A stretch of 64,000 bases of DNA from Streptomyces cinerochromogenes (GCF_014648635.1 NZ_BMRM01000015.1:175882-239881), one strand, 5' to 3'. Shown: positions 34,428-43,350, counted from the stretch's first letter. Notes: generated by a model from the sequence alone, not told the origin. Program-made: numbers and translations.

Positions 34428-37400
34428 CTACAGCAGGGCGACTTCCGCCTGGGGGAAGAAATGGGCATAGCGTGCGACGGGGAACTGCCGCCCGGACAGG
34501 GCGTGCAGGAAAACCCGCTCCAGACCCGGCAGCCGGGCCGCCAGGGCGGAGAGGTACTCGTCACCGTGCATGCCGGCGACCCGCAGCACCTTGACGCCGG
34601 GCATTTCCCGCATGCGCTCGAAGCAGCGGGGGAACGCGCGGGCGATGTGCGCGTTCACGTTCAGCTCGGTCAGCCGGGGCAGTTCGGCGAGCGCGGCCCA
34701 GCTGTCGGCTGTCACCTCACTGGTCAGGTGCCCGAGGGTCAGGCTGCGCAGGCCGGTCCAGTGCTGGAGCCCGCGCAGCCCCGTGGTGTTCGTGCTGCCC
34801 TGTCCGAGGCTCAGCCCTTCGAGGGGGGCGCCGACCGGCAGGGCGTGCCTGAGGTCGGTGTTCGGCAGCTCCTGCCCCACCGAGAGGTGTTTCAGCGACT
34901 CCAGGGACCGCAGCCCCGCCAGGGACCCGACCCGGCTGAGCTGGAGATTGTCGAGCGGGAGCGCGGACAGGCCGTCAAGGCTCCGCACCGCCGGGCAGTC
35001 CACCAGGACGAGCGCACGCAGCGAGCGGAAGGGCGCCAGCGAGCCGAGGTCGGCCGGCTGGGGGTTGTCCCGTAGGTCCAGCCACCGCACCGTCTCCGGG
35101 TCGGGTATCGCGGCGAGGATGTCCTCGACCCGCTGCGGGCCGTGGAAGGACAGGTGGCTCCAGGGGCGCATCCCGGCCACGGACGCGCGGTGCTCGGCCG
35201 ACTCGCAGGTCAGGACGAGGTCCGTGCGGTCCAGGTGGTCCAGGACCTCGGCCGCGTAGACATCGGCGTCGAACCGCGACCAGGTCCCCACCAGCTGCCG
35301 CCGCACGTCCAGGTCCGGATGCTCCCGGAACCGTCGCAGGACCGCCAGCGCGCCCTCCGGTGCCTCCTCGCCGAGCAGCGACGCGGCGACCGTCACACCC
35401 CGCGCCTCCGCGTCCGTCAGCCCCTCCGGCCCCGGCAGCAGCTCCAGGACCAGCGGGCCCGCCTCCGCCAGCGCCTTCGCGTCCTCCGTGGTACGCGGCG
35501 GGATCAGGGCGGCGGCCCGTGCTTCCACCTCGGCCCGTACGCCCGGCTCCACCGCCGTCGCGTGCTCCAGGCAGGCCAGTGCCAGCAGCGTCAGGCGGGG
35601 TGACTCCCCGGCCAGCAACCGCCGTAGGACAAAAGCCCGCTCCCGGGGCCGGGCGTGCGCCACCGCCATGCGGATGACGTCCTCCCACTGGGTGTCGTCG
35701 GCGTGGCCGACCAGGACGTCCAGGTGGCCCTCCGCCACCGCGTACCGCGCGCCCAGGTAGTCCTGGAAGGTGCGGTGCACGAAGTCCACCGCGCCCTCGG
35801 CCGGCTGCCGCAGCAGACCGCTCCGCAGCAGCAGCGTCCGCAGCACCGTCGCCGCGTCCCCCTGCGCCGAGGCGACCGTCGGCAGACACCGCTCCACGAT
35901 GCCCTCGGCCGTGTCGACGTCCATCTCCGTACGACCGCTCAGCACCAGCGCGTACGCCAGCCGTTGGAGCAGCTCCAGCTGCGCCTCCTCGCCCAGCTCG
36001 GCACCCATGCCGCGCTCCCGGTCCCGGCGGGCGAGGAGCATCGTGAGGGCGGCGTCGTACAGCTCCTTGCGGCCGGTGGGGAGATAGCCCCGGCGTTCCC
36101 GGTGCAGGGCGCAGATCAGGCCGCACATCAGGGGGTTGGTGGCCAGCCGGGCCAGGTCGCGCTTGGTGTGCAGGGAGTCCAGGAGCGGCTGCTCGTACTC
36201 CGGTGCTCGCGCGGCCTCGTGCCAGCGGTGGACGAACGTCGCCACCTCGGTGCGGCGCATCGGGGCCAGGGTCAGTTCCCGGAAGCCCTCCTCGGCCAGC
36301 CAGTCGGGGCGTACGGCGGTCGGCCGGGAGGTCAGGAGGACGTCGTTGCCGGGGTAGGCCGCGAGGAGCGAGCGCAGCCAGTCGCGGGTGCGGTGGCGCT
36401 CGGCGGCCGGGATCTCGTCCAGGCCGTCGACCAGGACCAGGCCCCGGCCCGCGGCCAGCACGCGCTCGGCCCAGCCTGCCGGCGGGGTCAGCGGGCAGCT
36501 CACCGCCGTCAGGAAGGCGTCCGGCGCGGGCAGCGGGCCGGTGCGGATCAGGGTGCGCAGCGGGAGGACGTACGGGATCCGGCCGGCGGTGCGGGCCGCG
36601 GTGACCGCGAGCCACTGCACCAGCGTCGTCTTGCCGGAGCCGGCGTCCCCGCGCAGCAGCACCCGGGAGCCGCCGGCCAGGGCCTCCTCGGCGGGCAGCC
36701 GGCCGGCCGCGGCGGGCGGGCGTTCATGGGGATGCAGGTCGGACGGCCGCTCCTCCTCGGCGGTCGCCTCCAGGCTCAGGTAGGCGACTTCGAGCGGCCA
36801 CCGGTCGGGGGAGTCGCGCAGGTCGATGCCGTAGATGGTGATGTGGTTGTGGCGGTCGGCGACGTAGGGGAGGTAGCGGCGTTCGAAGGCCGTGTCGCGG
36901 GCGTCGGGGCGCGGTGTGCGGGCGATCAGCTCGTCCACCTTCGCGATGAGTTCCGCCTGGGCACGGCTCTGCTCGACCAGGGTGCGGGCCACAAAGGACG
37001 ACCGTCGGGTGAAGAACTCCAGGATCTGCAGGCAGGCCCACTCGGTCGCGGAGTCGAGGAAGTGGCGGGCGTCCGCCGAGAGGGGCTGCGGGTTCGGGAA
37101 ACCGGACCGGTGGCGCAGCTGCCTGGCGAGTTCGGCCGCGCCCAGCCGCACGGCCTGCACGTCGTCCATGTCCAGGTCGCCGAGGGCGAGCAGGCGGCGA
37201 GCGAGCGCGTCGGCAACGGCTGCCTGTTCGTCGGCGGGGAACGGGGGCTCGCCCGGCGACTCCACCGCCCGGGCCACGATCCGTTCGGCCAGCCGCTGCA
37301 CCTCCCGCTCCCCGAGGGTGCGCTTCTCGCCCCGGAACGACACCAGCACCGACAGCCGTACTGGCCGGTCGACCAGGCCCGCGCCCGGGCCGTCCTGCAC

Positions 37401-37469
37401 GAACAGCTTCCTCACCAGCGGGCCGAGCAAGCTGGAGGCCAGCTTGCTGCCCAGTACGGCCGGCTCCAT
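34428..37469 (-). CDS. NACHT-domain STAND NTPase with C-terminal leucine-rich repeats
   Basis: This 1013-aa bacterial NLR-like protein has an N-terminal helical domain (about residues 1-240, NNH-like) ending in RHNHITIYGIDLRDSPDRWPLEVAYLSLEA. A NACHT NTPase follows, with Walker A GDAGSGKT (274-281), Walker B LVLVDGLDEIP (D348, D351) and the sensor segment VLLTSRP (377-383). A winged-helix/helical region with FVHRTFQDYLGARYAV comes next, then HEAT-like helices, then LRR-like units from about residue 760 to the end (LRDNPQPADLGSLAPFRSLRALVL, LEGLSLGQ, LRSLTLGHL, LTELNVNAH). Such proteins sense a ligand through the C-terminal repeats, oligomerise and activate an N-terminal effector; several bacterial ones defend against phage. 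No separate effector gene is adjacent. ATG 37469 is the only good start. Confidence 0.9.
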   Translation of the reverse strand: MEPAVLGSKLASSLLGPLVRKLFVQDGPGAGLVDRPVRLSVLVSFRGEKRTLGEREVQRLAERIVARAVESPGEPPFPADEQAAVADALARRLLALGDLDMDDVQAVRLGAAELARQLRHRSGFPNPQPLSADARHFLDSATEWACLQILEFFTRRSSFVARTLVEQSRAQAELIAKVDELIARTPRPDARDTAFERRYLPYVADRHNHITIYGIDLRDSPDRWPLEVAYLSLEATAEEERPSDLHPHERPPAAAGRLPAEEALAGGSRVLLRGDAGSGKTTLVQWLAVTAARTAGRIPYVLPLRTLIRTGPLPAPDAFLTAVSCPLTPPAGWAERVLAAGRGLVLVDGLDEIPAAERHRTRDWLRSLLAAYPGNDVLLTSRPTAVRPDWLAEEGFRELTLAPMRRTEVATFVHRWHEAARAPEYEQPLLDSLHTKRDLARLATNPLMCGLICALHRERRGYLPTGRKELYDAALTMLLARRDRERGMGAELGEEAQLELLQRLAYALVLSGRTEMDVDTAEGIVERCLPTVASAQGDAATVLRTLLLRSGLLRQPAEGAVDFVHRTFQDYLGARYAVAEGHLDVLVGHADDTQWEDVIRMAVAHARPRERAFVLRRLLAGESPRLTLLALACLEHATAVEPGVRAEVEARAAALIPPRTTEDAKALAEAGPLVLELLPGPEGLTDAEARGVTVAASLLGEEAPEGALAVLRRFREHPDLDVRRQLVGTWSRFDADVYAAEVLDHLDRTDLVLTCESAEHRASVAGMRPWSHLSFHGPQRVEDILAAIPDPETVRWLDLRDNPQPADLGSLAPFRSLRALVLVDCPAVRSLDGLSALPLDNLQLSRVGSLAGLRSLESLKHLSVGQELPNTDLRHALPVGAPLEGLSLGQGSTNTTGLRGLQHWTGLRSLTLGHLTSEVTADSWAALAELPRLTELNVNAHIARAFPRCFERMREMPGVKVLRVAGMHGDEYLSALAARLPGLERVFLHALSGRQFPVARYAHFFPQAEVALL

Positions 37470-37529
37470 CCGCCACCCCCGTGTGCGTACGACGTACGGA
37501 TGGAGCCTAGCCAGGGTGTGCTCCGTGCG

Positions 37530-38165
37530 TTACGACAACTGTCCGTCGTAGTCGGGCAGTTTGAAGGTCCTCTCGGCGTGCCCGCCGGACAGGTCGGTGG
37601 CGCTGTTGCCGACGTTGGCGATGATCGTGTAGCCGTCGTTCTCGATGCCGACGCGCTGGGCGGTCTTGTAGGCGGCGACGTCCTTGAAGAGGTCGAGCAG
37701 GCCGCGGACGTGGAGGCCGGAGACGTCGTAGCCGTCGTGTTCGAGGTTGTACTCGGTGGGCCAGTACAGGACGCCGGGGCGGGCGGTGACGAAGAAGAGG
37801 GAGACTCCGTGCTCCTGGGCGTACCGGGCGACGTCGAGGACCGGCTTGTTGGCCGGCTGGGGGTAGCTGAAGCCGAAGTCGGTCTCCAGCGCGGTGTTGT
37901 CGATGTCGAGGACGATGGCCTGCTTCTCACCGGGCGCGGCGGCGGCGATGCGGTCCTTGAGGTACGGCAGGGCCTGGTCCATGACCGCCTGGCAGTCCTT
38001 CTGCCAGGTGGCGTGGTCGACCTTCGCGGAGGAGGCGCTCGCCGAGGAGCCGCTCGCGGAGGAGGTGCTCGTGGCCGCGGCCTCGGCCGGGACGGCCATC
38101 GCGGCCAGGGCGGCCACGGAGACGGCGGTCACGGAGATGCGGCGCGCCCAGGGGCGTCTGGTCAT
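37530..38165 (-). CDS. secreted HAD-family acid phosphatase
   Basis: The 211-aa product has a Sec signal peptide (MTRRPWARRISVTAVSVAALAAMAVPAEAA, cleavage about residue 30), a Ser-rich linker, and a class B/acid phosphatase HAD domain with the nucleophile motif LDIDNTALETD (D87, D89), then FFVTARPG (motif II) and a late Asp in NVGNSATDLSGG. It is likely exported and hydrolyses phosphomonoesters or nucleotides. It lies 60 bp upstream of the NACHT gene on the same strand, with no hairpin between, so read-through is possible. PhoP-type boxes were not identified. Confidence 0.87.
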   Translation of the reverse strand: MTRRPWARRISVTAVSVAALAAMAVPAEAAATSTSSASGSSASASSAKVDHATWQKDCQAVMDQALPYLKDRIAAAAPGEKQAIVLDIDNTALETDFGFSYPQPANKPVLDVARYAQEHGVSLFFVTARPGVLYWPTEYNLEHDGYDVSGLHVRGLLDLFKDVAAYKTAQRVGIENDGYTIIANVGNSATDLSGGHAERTFKLPDYDGQLS

Positions 38166-38630
38166 CGGTGGGGGTCCTCTCGCGTCTCTGAATGTCAGGG
38201 GCATGATCTGAGGCGAGGGTGGCGCGAGGGGAACCGTAGGGTTACCGGACGGTAGGTGCCTAGAGGTCTGCGTCACATTTCTGTGATCGTCGGTGTGGGT
38301 CACCGGTGACATGAGGCACAGGCGAAATGTCCGGTACTAGACGGGATAGTGGGATCTTTCGGGGCGACAAAAAGGGCCATAAAGGGAGAAATCGGATTCC
38401 AGGGCCGGATTCCACCAGGGAGAAGACCGTCGTCAGTGGCCGGATCCGTAAGGGTCGCGGCTGTCAAGAAAGTGGACGGTTTCGGCATCGGCTACTACGG
38501 GATGCCGTAGATGGGGCGTTTTGGGCTGGATGGGGTGGTCGGTTACCAAAGAACAGGCCGCTCCGGCGGGCGTCTTCGTGGACGTCCGTGCGCCGGGTGG
38601 CCGACCTGTTCCCGAGTTCACGAGGTCCTG
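38166..38630. other. 465-bp intergenic region before the M23 peptidase
   Basis: It holds divergent promoters for the phosphatase (left) and the peptidase (right). Its base composition is less GC-rich than its neighbours. Visible structures: GGCATC/GATGCC arms (about 38484-38506), and a larger imperfect hairpin from AACAGG (38552-38557) to CCTGTT (38605-38610) just before the peptidase. The latter places a long structured 5' leader upstream of the gene. A c-di-AMP (ydaO-type) riboswitch was looked for and not found. Confidence 0.5.
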
Positions 38631-39182
38631 ATGTTCCGACGCTTCACGTCCCGCTCCGCCCGTACGTCCTCGCTCCGTGCCCGCATGACCGTTCTGGCTG
38701 CCGGAATCGGCGCCACGGCCGTGCTGGGGACCGGGGTCGCGAGCGCCGCCGCCGCGTCCCCCGCCGCCTGGGTCGACCCGGTGAAGCAGTACACGCTCTC
38801 CGCGAGCTTCGCGCAGGCCGGCGGCCACTGGGTCGCCAAGCACAGCGGCCAGGACTTCGCCGTGCCGACCGGCACCGAGGTCGTCGCCGCGCACGGCGGC
38901 ACCGTCGTCAAGGCCGGCCCCAACGGTGCCGGTGACGGCCCCGCCTACGGCAACGCCATCGTCATCCAGCACGGCAACGGCACCTACTCGCAGTACGCGC
39001 ACCTGTCCCGGGTCGACGTCCGGATCGGCCAGGTCGTCGCGACCGGCCAGCACATCGCCCTGTCCGGCTCCACCGGCAACTCCACCGGTCCGCACCTGCA
39101 CTTCGAGATCCGTACGACCCCGAACTACGGCTCCGCCGTCGACCCGGTCGCGTTCCTGCGCGCCCACGGCGTCACCGTCTGA
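38631..39182 (+). CDS. secreted M23-family (LytM) peptidoglycan peptidase
   Basis: The 183-aa product has a Sec signal peptide (about residues 1-40, GATAVLGTGVASAAAA) followed directly by a LytM endopeptidase domain. The zinc ligands are present: H71 and D75 (HSGQD) and H155/H157 (PHLHFEI). The domain is therefore likely active and would cut cross-link peptides or act as an envelope remodelling enzyme. GAGG lies before the ATG at 38631. It ends 18 bp from the convergent TetR gene. The long structured leader suggests control of expression. Confidence 0.9.
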   Translation: MFRRFTSRSARTSSLRARMTVLAAGIGATAVLGTGVASAAAASPAAWVDPVKQYTLSASFAQAGGHWVAKHSGQDFAVPTGTEVVAAHGGTVVKAGPNGAGDGPAYGNAIVIQHGNGTYSQYAHLSRVDVRIGQVVATGQHIALSGSTGNSTGPHLHFEIRTTPNYGSAVDPVAFLRAHGVTV

Positions 39183-39200
39183 CGTCCTCGCCGGGGGCTT

Positions 39201-39800
39201 CTACTCCCTCGTGCGGGCGTGTTCGTGCGCCTGTGAGATCAGGTCCAGGGCGACTTCGAGAACGGCCTCGCGCTTCTTCCCGGAGTCGCCCACCAGGTCG
39301 TGCATCACGAACATCCCGGCGTGCAGCGTGAACAGCGCGCTGACGGAGCGCACCTGGTCGACCAGTTCCGCCTCCGGGTCGATCAGGATGTCCCGCAGTC
39401 CGCGCATCCGGTCCTTGAACGTGTCGCCGATGCGCAGTTCGCGGACGGTCGCCTGGTTCTCCTGCATGAAGCGGAACAGCGGCTCCGCGCCCGCGAGCGC
39501 CTCGCTGTAGCGGCGGATGATCTCCTGCTTGGTCTCCAGGGTGTGCGGCTGCTGCCTGCCCCACTCGATCAGGTTCTCGATCGGCTTCGTCAGGTCCTCG
39601 AAGAGGCTGACGATGATCTCTTCCTTCGTCTTGAAGTGGTAGTACAGGGCCGCCTTCGTGACGTCGAGACGCTCGGCGATCTCGCGCAGGGAGGTCTTCT
39701 CGTACCCCTGCTCCGCGAAGAGTTCGAGGGCCACGTCCTGGATGCGCTGGCGGGTGTTGCCGCGGCGCTGCTGCTTGGTGCCGTCCATCGTGACGCCCAT
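39201..39800 (-). CDS. TetR-family repressor of the adjacent MFS exporter
   Basis: The 199-aa regulator has an N-terminal helix-turn-helix (RIQDVALELFAEQGYEKTSLREIAERLDVTKAALYYHFKTKEEI, about residues 18-62) and a ligand-binding C-terminal domain. GAGGAG eight bases upstream supports ATG 39800 rather than the in-frame ATG at 39788. It is divergent from a DHA2 MFS gene, with a large inverted repeat in between, the classical arrangement of a drug-sensing repressor and its pump. Confidence 0.93.
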   Translation of the reverse strand: MGVTMDGTKQQRRGNTRQRIQDVALELFAEQGYEKTSLREIAERLDVTKAALYYHFKTKEEIIVSLFEDLTKPIENLIEWGRQQPHTLETKQEIIRRYSEALAGAEPLFRFMQENQATVRELRIGDTFKDRMRGLRDILIDPEAELVDQVRSVSALFTLHAGMFVMHDLVGDSGKKREAVLEVALDLISQAHEHARTRE

Positions 39801-39827
39801 CCTCGTACTCCTCGCGCTCCCGCGGAA

Positions 39828-39900
39828 ACTTACTTGACGCCCGGCTAGTAGCGCGTCTACCTTCCCAGTGTAGTGACGACTAGCCGGGCGGCAAGTAAGT
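39828..39900. promoter_or_regulatory. TetR operator: long inverted repeat between tetR and MFS
   Basis: Two 22-bp arms (39828-39849 and 39879-39900) are inverted copies with one mismatch, separated by 29 bp. Each arm carries ACTTACTTG and CCGGCTAGT blocks. A TTGACG (39834-39839) -35-like box lies in the left arm. Occupancy of both arms would cover the promoters of both genes. Confidence 0.7.
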
Positions 39901-39928
39901 AGTCGCCGCAGGGGGAAACGGGAAGACG

Positions 39929-41500
39929 ATGGCGGACAAGGTCGAAAACGAGATAGCGGGCAAACAGCCCAAGAGTGTGCGAGTAGTGCTGCTCGCGCTC
40001 ATGATCGCGATGATGCTCGCGATGCTGGACAACATGATCGTGGGTACGGCGATGCCCACGATCGTGGGCGAACTGGGCGGCCTGGAGCACCTCTCCTGGG
40101 TCGTCACCGGTTACACCCTGGCCACCGCGGCCTCCACCCCGGTCTGGGGCAAGATCGGTGACATGTTCGGGCGCAAGGGGGCCTTCCTCAGCTCGATCGT
40201 GATCTTCCTCGTCGGCTCGGCGCTGAGCGGCATGGCCCAGGACATGGGCCAGCTGATCGGCTTCCGGGCCGTGCAGGGTCTGGGCGCCGGCGGTCTGATG
40301 GTCGGCGTCATGGCGATCATCGGCGACCTGATCCCGCCGCGGGAGCGGGGCAAGTACCAGGGCATGATGGCCGGCGTCATGGCGCTGGCCATGATCGGCG
40401 GTCCGCTGGTCGGCGGAACCATCACCGACAACTGGGGCTGGCGCTGGGCCTTCTACATCAACCTGCCGCTGGGCGCGGTCGCCCTCGCGCTGGTCACCGC
40501 CGTGCTGCACCTGCCGAGGAAGCGGTCCAAGGCGGGCATCGACTACCTGGGCGTCATCCTGCTGACGGTCGGCATCACCGCGATCGTCCTGGTCACCACC
40601 TGGGGCGGCACCGAGTACGCCTGGACCTCCGCGCGGATCATGGAGCTGATCGGCATCGGCGTGGCCGCGCTGATCGGGTTCGTGTTCTGGCAGACCAAGG
40701 CCGCCGAGCCGGTCCTGCCGCTGCACATCTTCAAGAGCCGCAACTTCACCCTGATGGCGGTCATCGGCTTCATCACCGGCTTCGTCATGTTCGGCGCCAC
40801 CCTGTTCCTGCCGCTGTACCAGCAGGCCGTGCAGGGCGCCTCCGCGACCAACTCCGGCCTGCTGCTCCTGCCGATGCTCGGCGCGATGCTCGTGACCTCG
40901 ATGGTCGCCGGGCGGGTCACCACCAACAGCGGCCGGTACAAGATCTTCCCGATCGCCGGCGGGGCCCTGATGATCGTCGGCCTGTACCTGCTGTCCACGA
41001 TGGACACCGGGACGACCCGGCTCACCTCCGGCGTCTACATGGCCGTGGTCGGCGCCGGCATGGGCTGCCTGATGCAGATCACCATGCTGGTCGCGCAGAA
41101 CAGCGTGCAGATGAAGGACATGGGCGTGGCGTCCTCCTCGGCCACCCTGTTCCGTACCCTCGGCTCCTCCTTCGGTGTGGCCATCATGGGTGCGCTGTTC
41201 AACCACCGGGTCCAGGACGTCATGGCCGAGCGGGCCGGCGCGCTGGGCAAGAACATCACCGAGAAGTCGGCGCAGCTGGACGCGAAGAGCCTGGAGAAGC
41301 TGCCGGCGGTGGCGCGCGAGGCCTACCAGCACGCGGTGTCCTCCGGTACGCACTCCGCGTTCCTGCTGGGCTCCGCGATCGCGGTGCTGGTGCTGATCGC
41401 GTCGCTGTTCGTCAAGGAGGTGCCGCTGAAGGGCGGGCCGCAGAAGCCCTCCGCCGACGGCGCGGACGCGACGCCGCAGGCCGTGGTCGAGGCCGTCTGA
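39929..41500 (+). CDS. DHA2-family (EmrB/QacA) MFS drug exporter
   Basis: The 523-aa 14-helix proton-coupled exporter starts with a short cytoplasmic segment and helix 1 (VVLLALMIAMMLAMLDNMIVGTAMPTI, with the DNxIVGTAMPTI motif C-like pattern of the QacA group). It contains the loop 2-3 motif GKIGDMFGRKGAF and the helix 5 antiporter motif GPLVGGTITDNWGWRWAFYINLP. The C-terminus is an Ala/Asp-rich tail. It is divergent from the TetR gene. The substrate is unknown, probably an amphiphilic antibiotic. It ends in a 15-bp perfect hairpin. Confidence 0.93.
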   Translation: MADKVENEIAGKQPKSVRVVLLALMIAMMLAMLDNMIVGTAMPTIVGELGGLEHLSWVVTGYTLATAASTPVWGKIGDMFGRKGAFLSSIVIFLVGSALSGMAQDMGQLIGFRAVQGLGAGGLMVGVMAIIGDLIPPRERGKYQGMMAGVMALAMIGGPLVGGTITDNWGWRWAFYINLPLGAVALALVTAVLHLPRKRSKAGIDYLGVILLTVGITAIVLVTTWGGTEYAWTSARIMELIGIGVAALIGFVFWQTKAAEPVLPLHIFKSRNFTLMAVIGFITGFVMFGATLFLPLYQQAVQGASATNSGLLLLPMLGAMLVTSMVAGRVTTNSGRYKIFPIAGGALMIVGLYLLSTMDTGTTRLTSGVYMAVVGAGMGCLMQITMLVAQNSVQMKDMGVASSSATLFRTLGSSFGVAIMGALFNHRVQDVMAERAGALGKNITEKSAQLDAKSLEKLPAVAREAYQHAVSSGTHSAFLLGSAIAVLVLIASLFVKEVPLKGGPQKPSADGADATPQAVVEAV

Positions 41501-41540
41501 CGCCTCCCTCGGTACGAAGGCCCGGGTACGAACCCGGTAC

Positions 41541-41577
41541 GAAGGCCCCGGTGCGTGTCCGCCGCACCGGGGCCTTC
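41541..41577 (+). terminator. terminator after the MFS gene
   Basis: A perfect 15-bp stem (41541-41555 and 41563-41577) with a 7-base loop lies 40 bp after the MFS stop. Shorter copies of the GGTACGAAGGCC motif precede it. Confidence 0.85.
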
Positions 41578-41972
41578 GGCCTTTCCCCGCGGGCCTCTGT
41601 CGATTCAGACCCCCGTGCCACCGTCGGCGCACGGACAGGATCCGCCGACTGCGTCCGGCCAAGGACGCCACGGACCGGGACTGGGCCGACCCGGACCTCG
41701 GCCTGGACGCGGAGGAGCCGGCGGTCGTAACCGTCTGCGCGGGCCGGGCAACGGCGCTGACGGGCAGCCGGGGCGGCCGGACCGCTCGCCGGGCCGGGCC
41801 GTTCGGTGGTGGGGACGGTCGGGTGGCCGGGCCGTACGGTCGGGTGACCGGGCCGTTCGGTGGTGGGGACCGTTCGCGGTCCGGCCGCTGCCCGCGGTCG
41901 GCGTCCTTCCGGTCGGCTCGGGCCCCCGGGGCCCGTCCGGCGCGGGGGAGCGGGCAGCCGTAGCGGTCGGTC
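41578..41972. other. non-coding region with direct repeats between the MFS gene and cseC
   Basis: No gene is supported over about 400 bp. A conceptual frame near 41636-41770 (RRLRPAKDATDRDWADPDLG and on) has reasonable codon bias but no start codon and ends in repeats, so it may be a gene remnant. From about 41790 the sequence is a set of GC-rich direct repeats. Confidence 0.5.
41794..41870. repeat. GC-rich direct repeat cluster
   Basis: An identical 23-bp block (41794-41816 and 41848-41870, beginning CCGGGCCGTTCGG) flanks two copies of a related CGGTCGGGTGxCCGGGCCG unit. It is non-coding and lies downstream of cseC. Confidence 0.7.
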
Positions 41973-43337
41973 CTACGCGAAGCCCTCGCTCCCGCCGGAC
42001 GCCGGCAGCATGGGATAGCTGCCGGTGCTGGTGGGCGCGTGTTCCGGTAGCCACAGCACGGCGACCGCGCCCTCGGCCGGGAGGTGGGCGGGGGTGCCCG
42101 CGGGGCGTATGTTGCGGAAGGTCAGCCGGGCGCCCAGGACGCGGGCCTGGCCCGCCGCGATGGTGAGCCCGAGCCCGTGGCCCTGTCCGGCGCGGTCCTT
42201 GCTGCCGGTGCGGAACCGGCTCGGCCCCTCGGCGAGCAGTTCCTCGGGGAAGCCGGGACCGTGGTCGCGGACCCGGATGACCCGGCCCTCCACGCTCACC
42301 TCGACGGGCGGCCGGCCGTGCCGGGCCGCGTTGGCGAGCAGGTTGAACAGCACCCGCTCCAGCCGCCGCGGGTCGGTCGTGACCTCCGACTCGTGCACCA
42401 CGCGCACGGTGACGTCCGGATCCTTGGCCGCCACCCGCCGCGTCACGAACGCGCCGAGCATGATGTCCTGCAGCTCCGCCCGCTCCGAGGCGCTGTCCAG
42501 CCGGGCCACCTCCAGCACGTCCTCGACCAGGGTGCGCATGGCCTTGGCCCGGTCCAGGACGAGTTCCGTGGGCCGGCCGGGCGGCAGCAGCTCTGCGGCC
42601 GTCAGCAGCCCCGTGACCGGGGTGCGCAGTTCGTGCGCGATGTCCGCGGTGACCCGCCGCTCGGCCTCCAGCCGCTGCCGCAGCGTGTCCGCCATGGCGT
42701 CCACCGCGCGCGCGAGTTCGTCGGTCTCGTCCCGTACGACCCCGCCGATGGCCTCCTGCACCCGGACGTCGGTCTCGCCGGCCGCGGCCTGGTTCGCGGC
42801 GGCCGCCGCCTTGCGCAGCCGGCGGGACAGCTGCCCGCCGATCAGCACGCCCAGCGCGCTCCCGCCGAGCACGACCGCGACCGACCCGATGACCAGCGCC
42901 TGGTCCAGGTCCCGCAGCATGTCGGTGCTGCGGTCCGGCAGATGGCTGTGCAGGGACAGCACATGCCCGTCCTTCACCGGCACGGCGGCCCAGATGTCCG
43001 CCAGCCCGTCGTGGTCGGAGACGTCGCTGGCCCGGCGACCCCGCTCGACCTTCTCGCGCAGCGCGGCCGGCATCTCAGGGTCGTCGATCTTGATGTGGGG
43101 GAAGACCGGCCCCCGGTTCAGCTCGTAGTTGCGCTGGGCCATCACGATCCGGTCGTTGGCCAGCTCCCGCGCGTTGTCCAGCATCGAGACACGGGCCGCG
43201 TTGTGCACGACCAGGCTCAGTACGATCGCCACCAGACCCGCCACCAGCGCGATCGCCGCGCTGACCTTCCACCGGAGCCCGGTGCGCAGGCCCGCGCGCT
43301 CCATGCGCCGGACCGGGTGCCGCAGAATCCCCCGCAT
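41973..43337 (-). CDS. cseC: CseC sensor histidine kinase of the SigE system
   Basis: CseC senses cell-envelope stress (for example by antibiotics acting on lipid-linked wall precursors) and phosphorylates CseB. The 454-aa protein has membrane helices at about residues 25-45 and 147-168 enclosing an extracytoplasmic sensor loop, a HAMP linker, a HisKA domain with H235 in DIAHELRTPV, and a HATPase with FNLLANAARHG (N-box), VRDHGPGF and GQGHGLGLTI. The gene order sigE-cseA-cseB-cseC and the 13-bp gap to cseB are as in S. coelicolor. The C-terminal tail is Ser/Gly-rich. Confidence 0.93.
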   Translation of the reverse strand: MRGILRHPVRRMERAGLRTGLRWKVSAAIALVAGLVAIVLSLVVHNAARVSMLDNARELANDRIVMAQRNYELNRGPVFPHIKIDDPEMPAALREKVERGRRASDVSDHDGLADIWAAVPVKDGHVLSLHSHLPDRSTDMLRDLDQALVIGSVAVVLGGSALGVLIGGQLSRRLRKAAAAANQAAAGETDVRVQEAIGGVVRDETDELARAVDAMADTLRQRLEAERRVTADIAHELRTPVTGLLTAAELLPPGRPTELVLDRAKAMRTLVEDVLEVARLDSASERAELQDIMLGAFVTRRVAAKDPDVTVRVVHESEVTTDPRRLERVLFNLLANAARHGRPPVEVSVEGRVIRVRDHGPGFPEELLAEGPSRFRTGSKDRAGQGHGLGLTIAAGQARVLGARLTFRNIRPAGTPAHLPAEGAVAVLWLPEHAPTSTGSYPMLPASGGSEGFA

Positions 43338-43350
43338 GCCGCCGCTCCGC

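Noticed and set aside
36724..38255. Large + strand frame over the NACHT gene
   Set aside because: Antisense shadow; the NACHT protein on the other strand has intact motifs.
38166..38630. c-di-AMP (ydaO) riboswitch before the M23 peptidase
   Set aside because: The conserved core segments of that class could not be found; only unassigned hairpins are seen.
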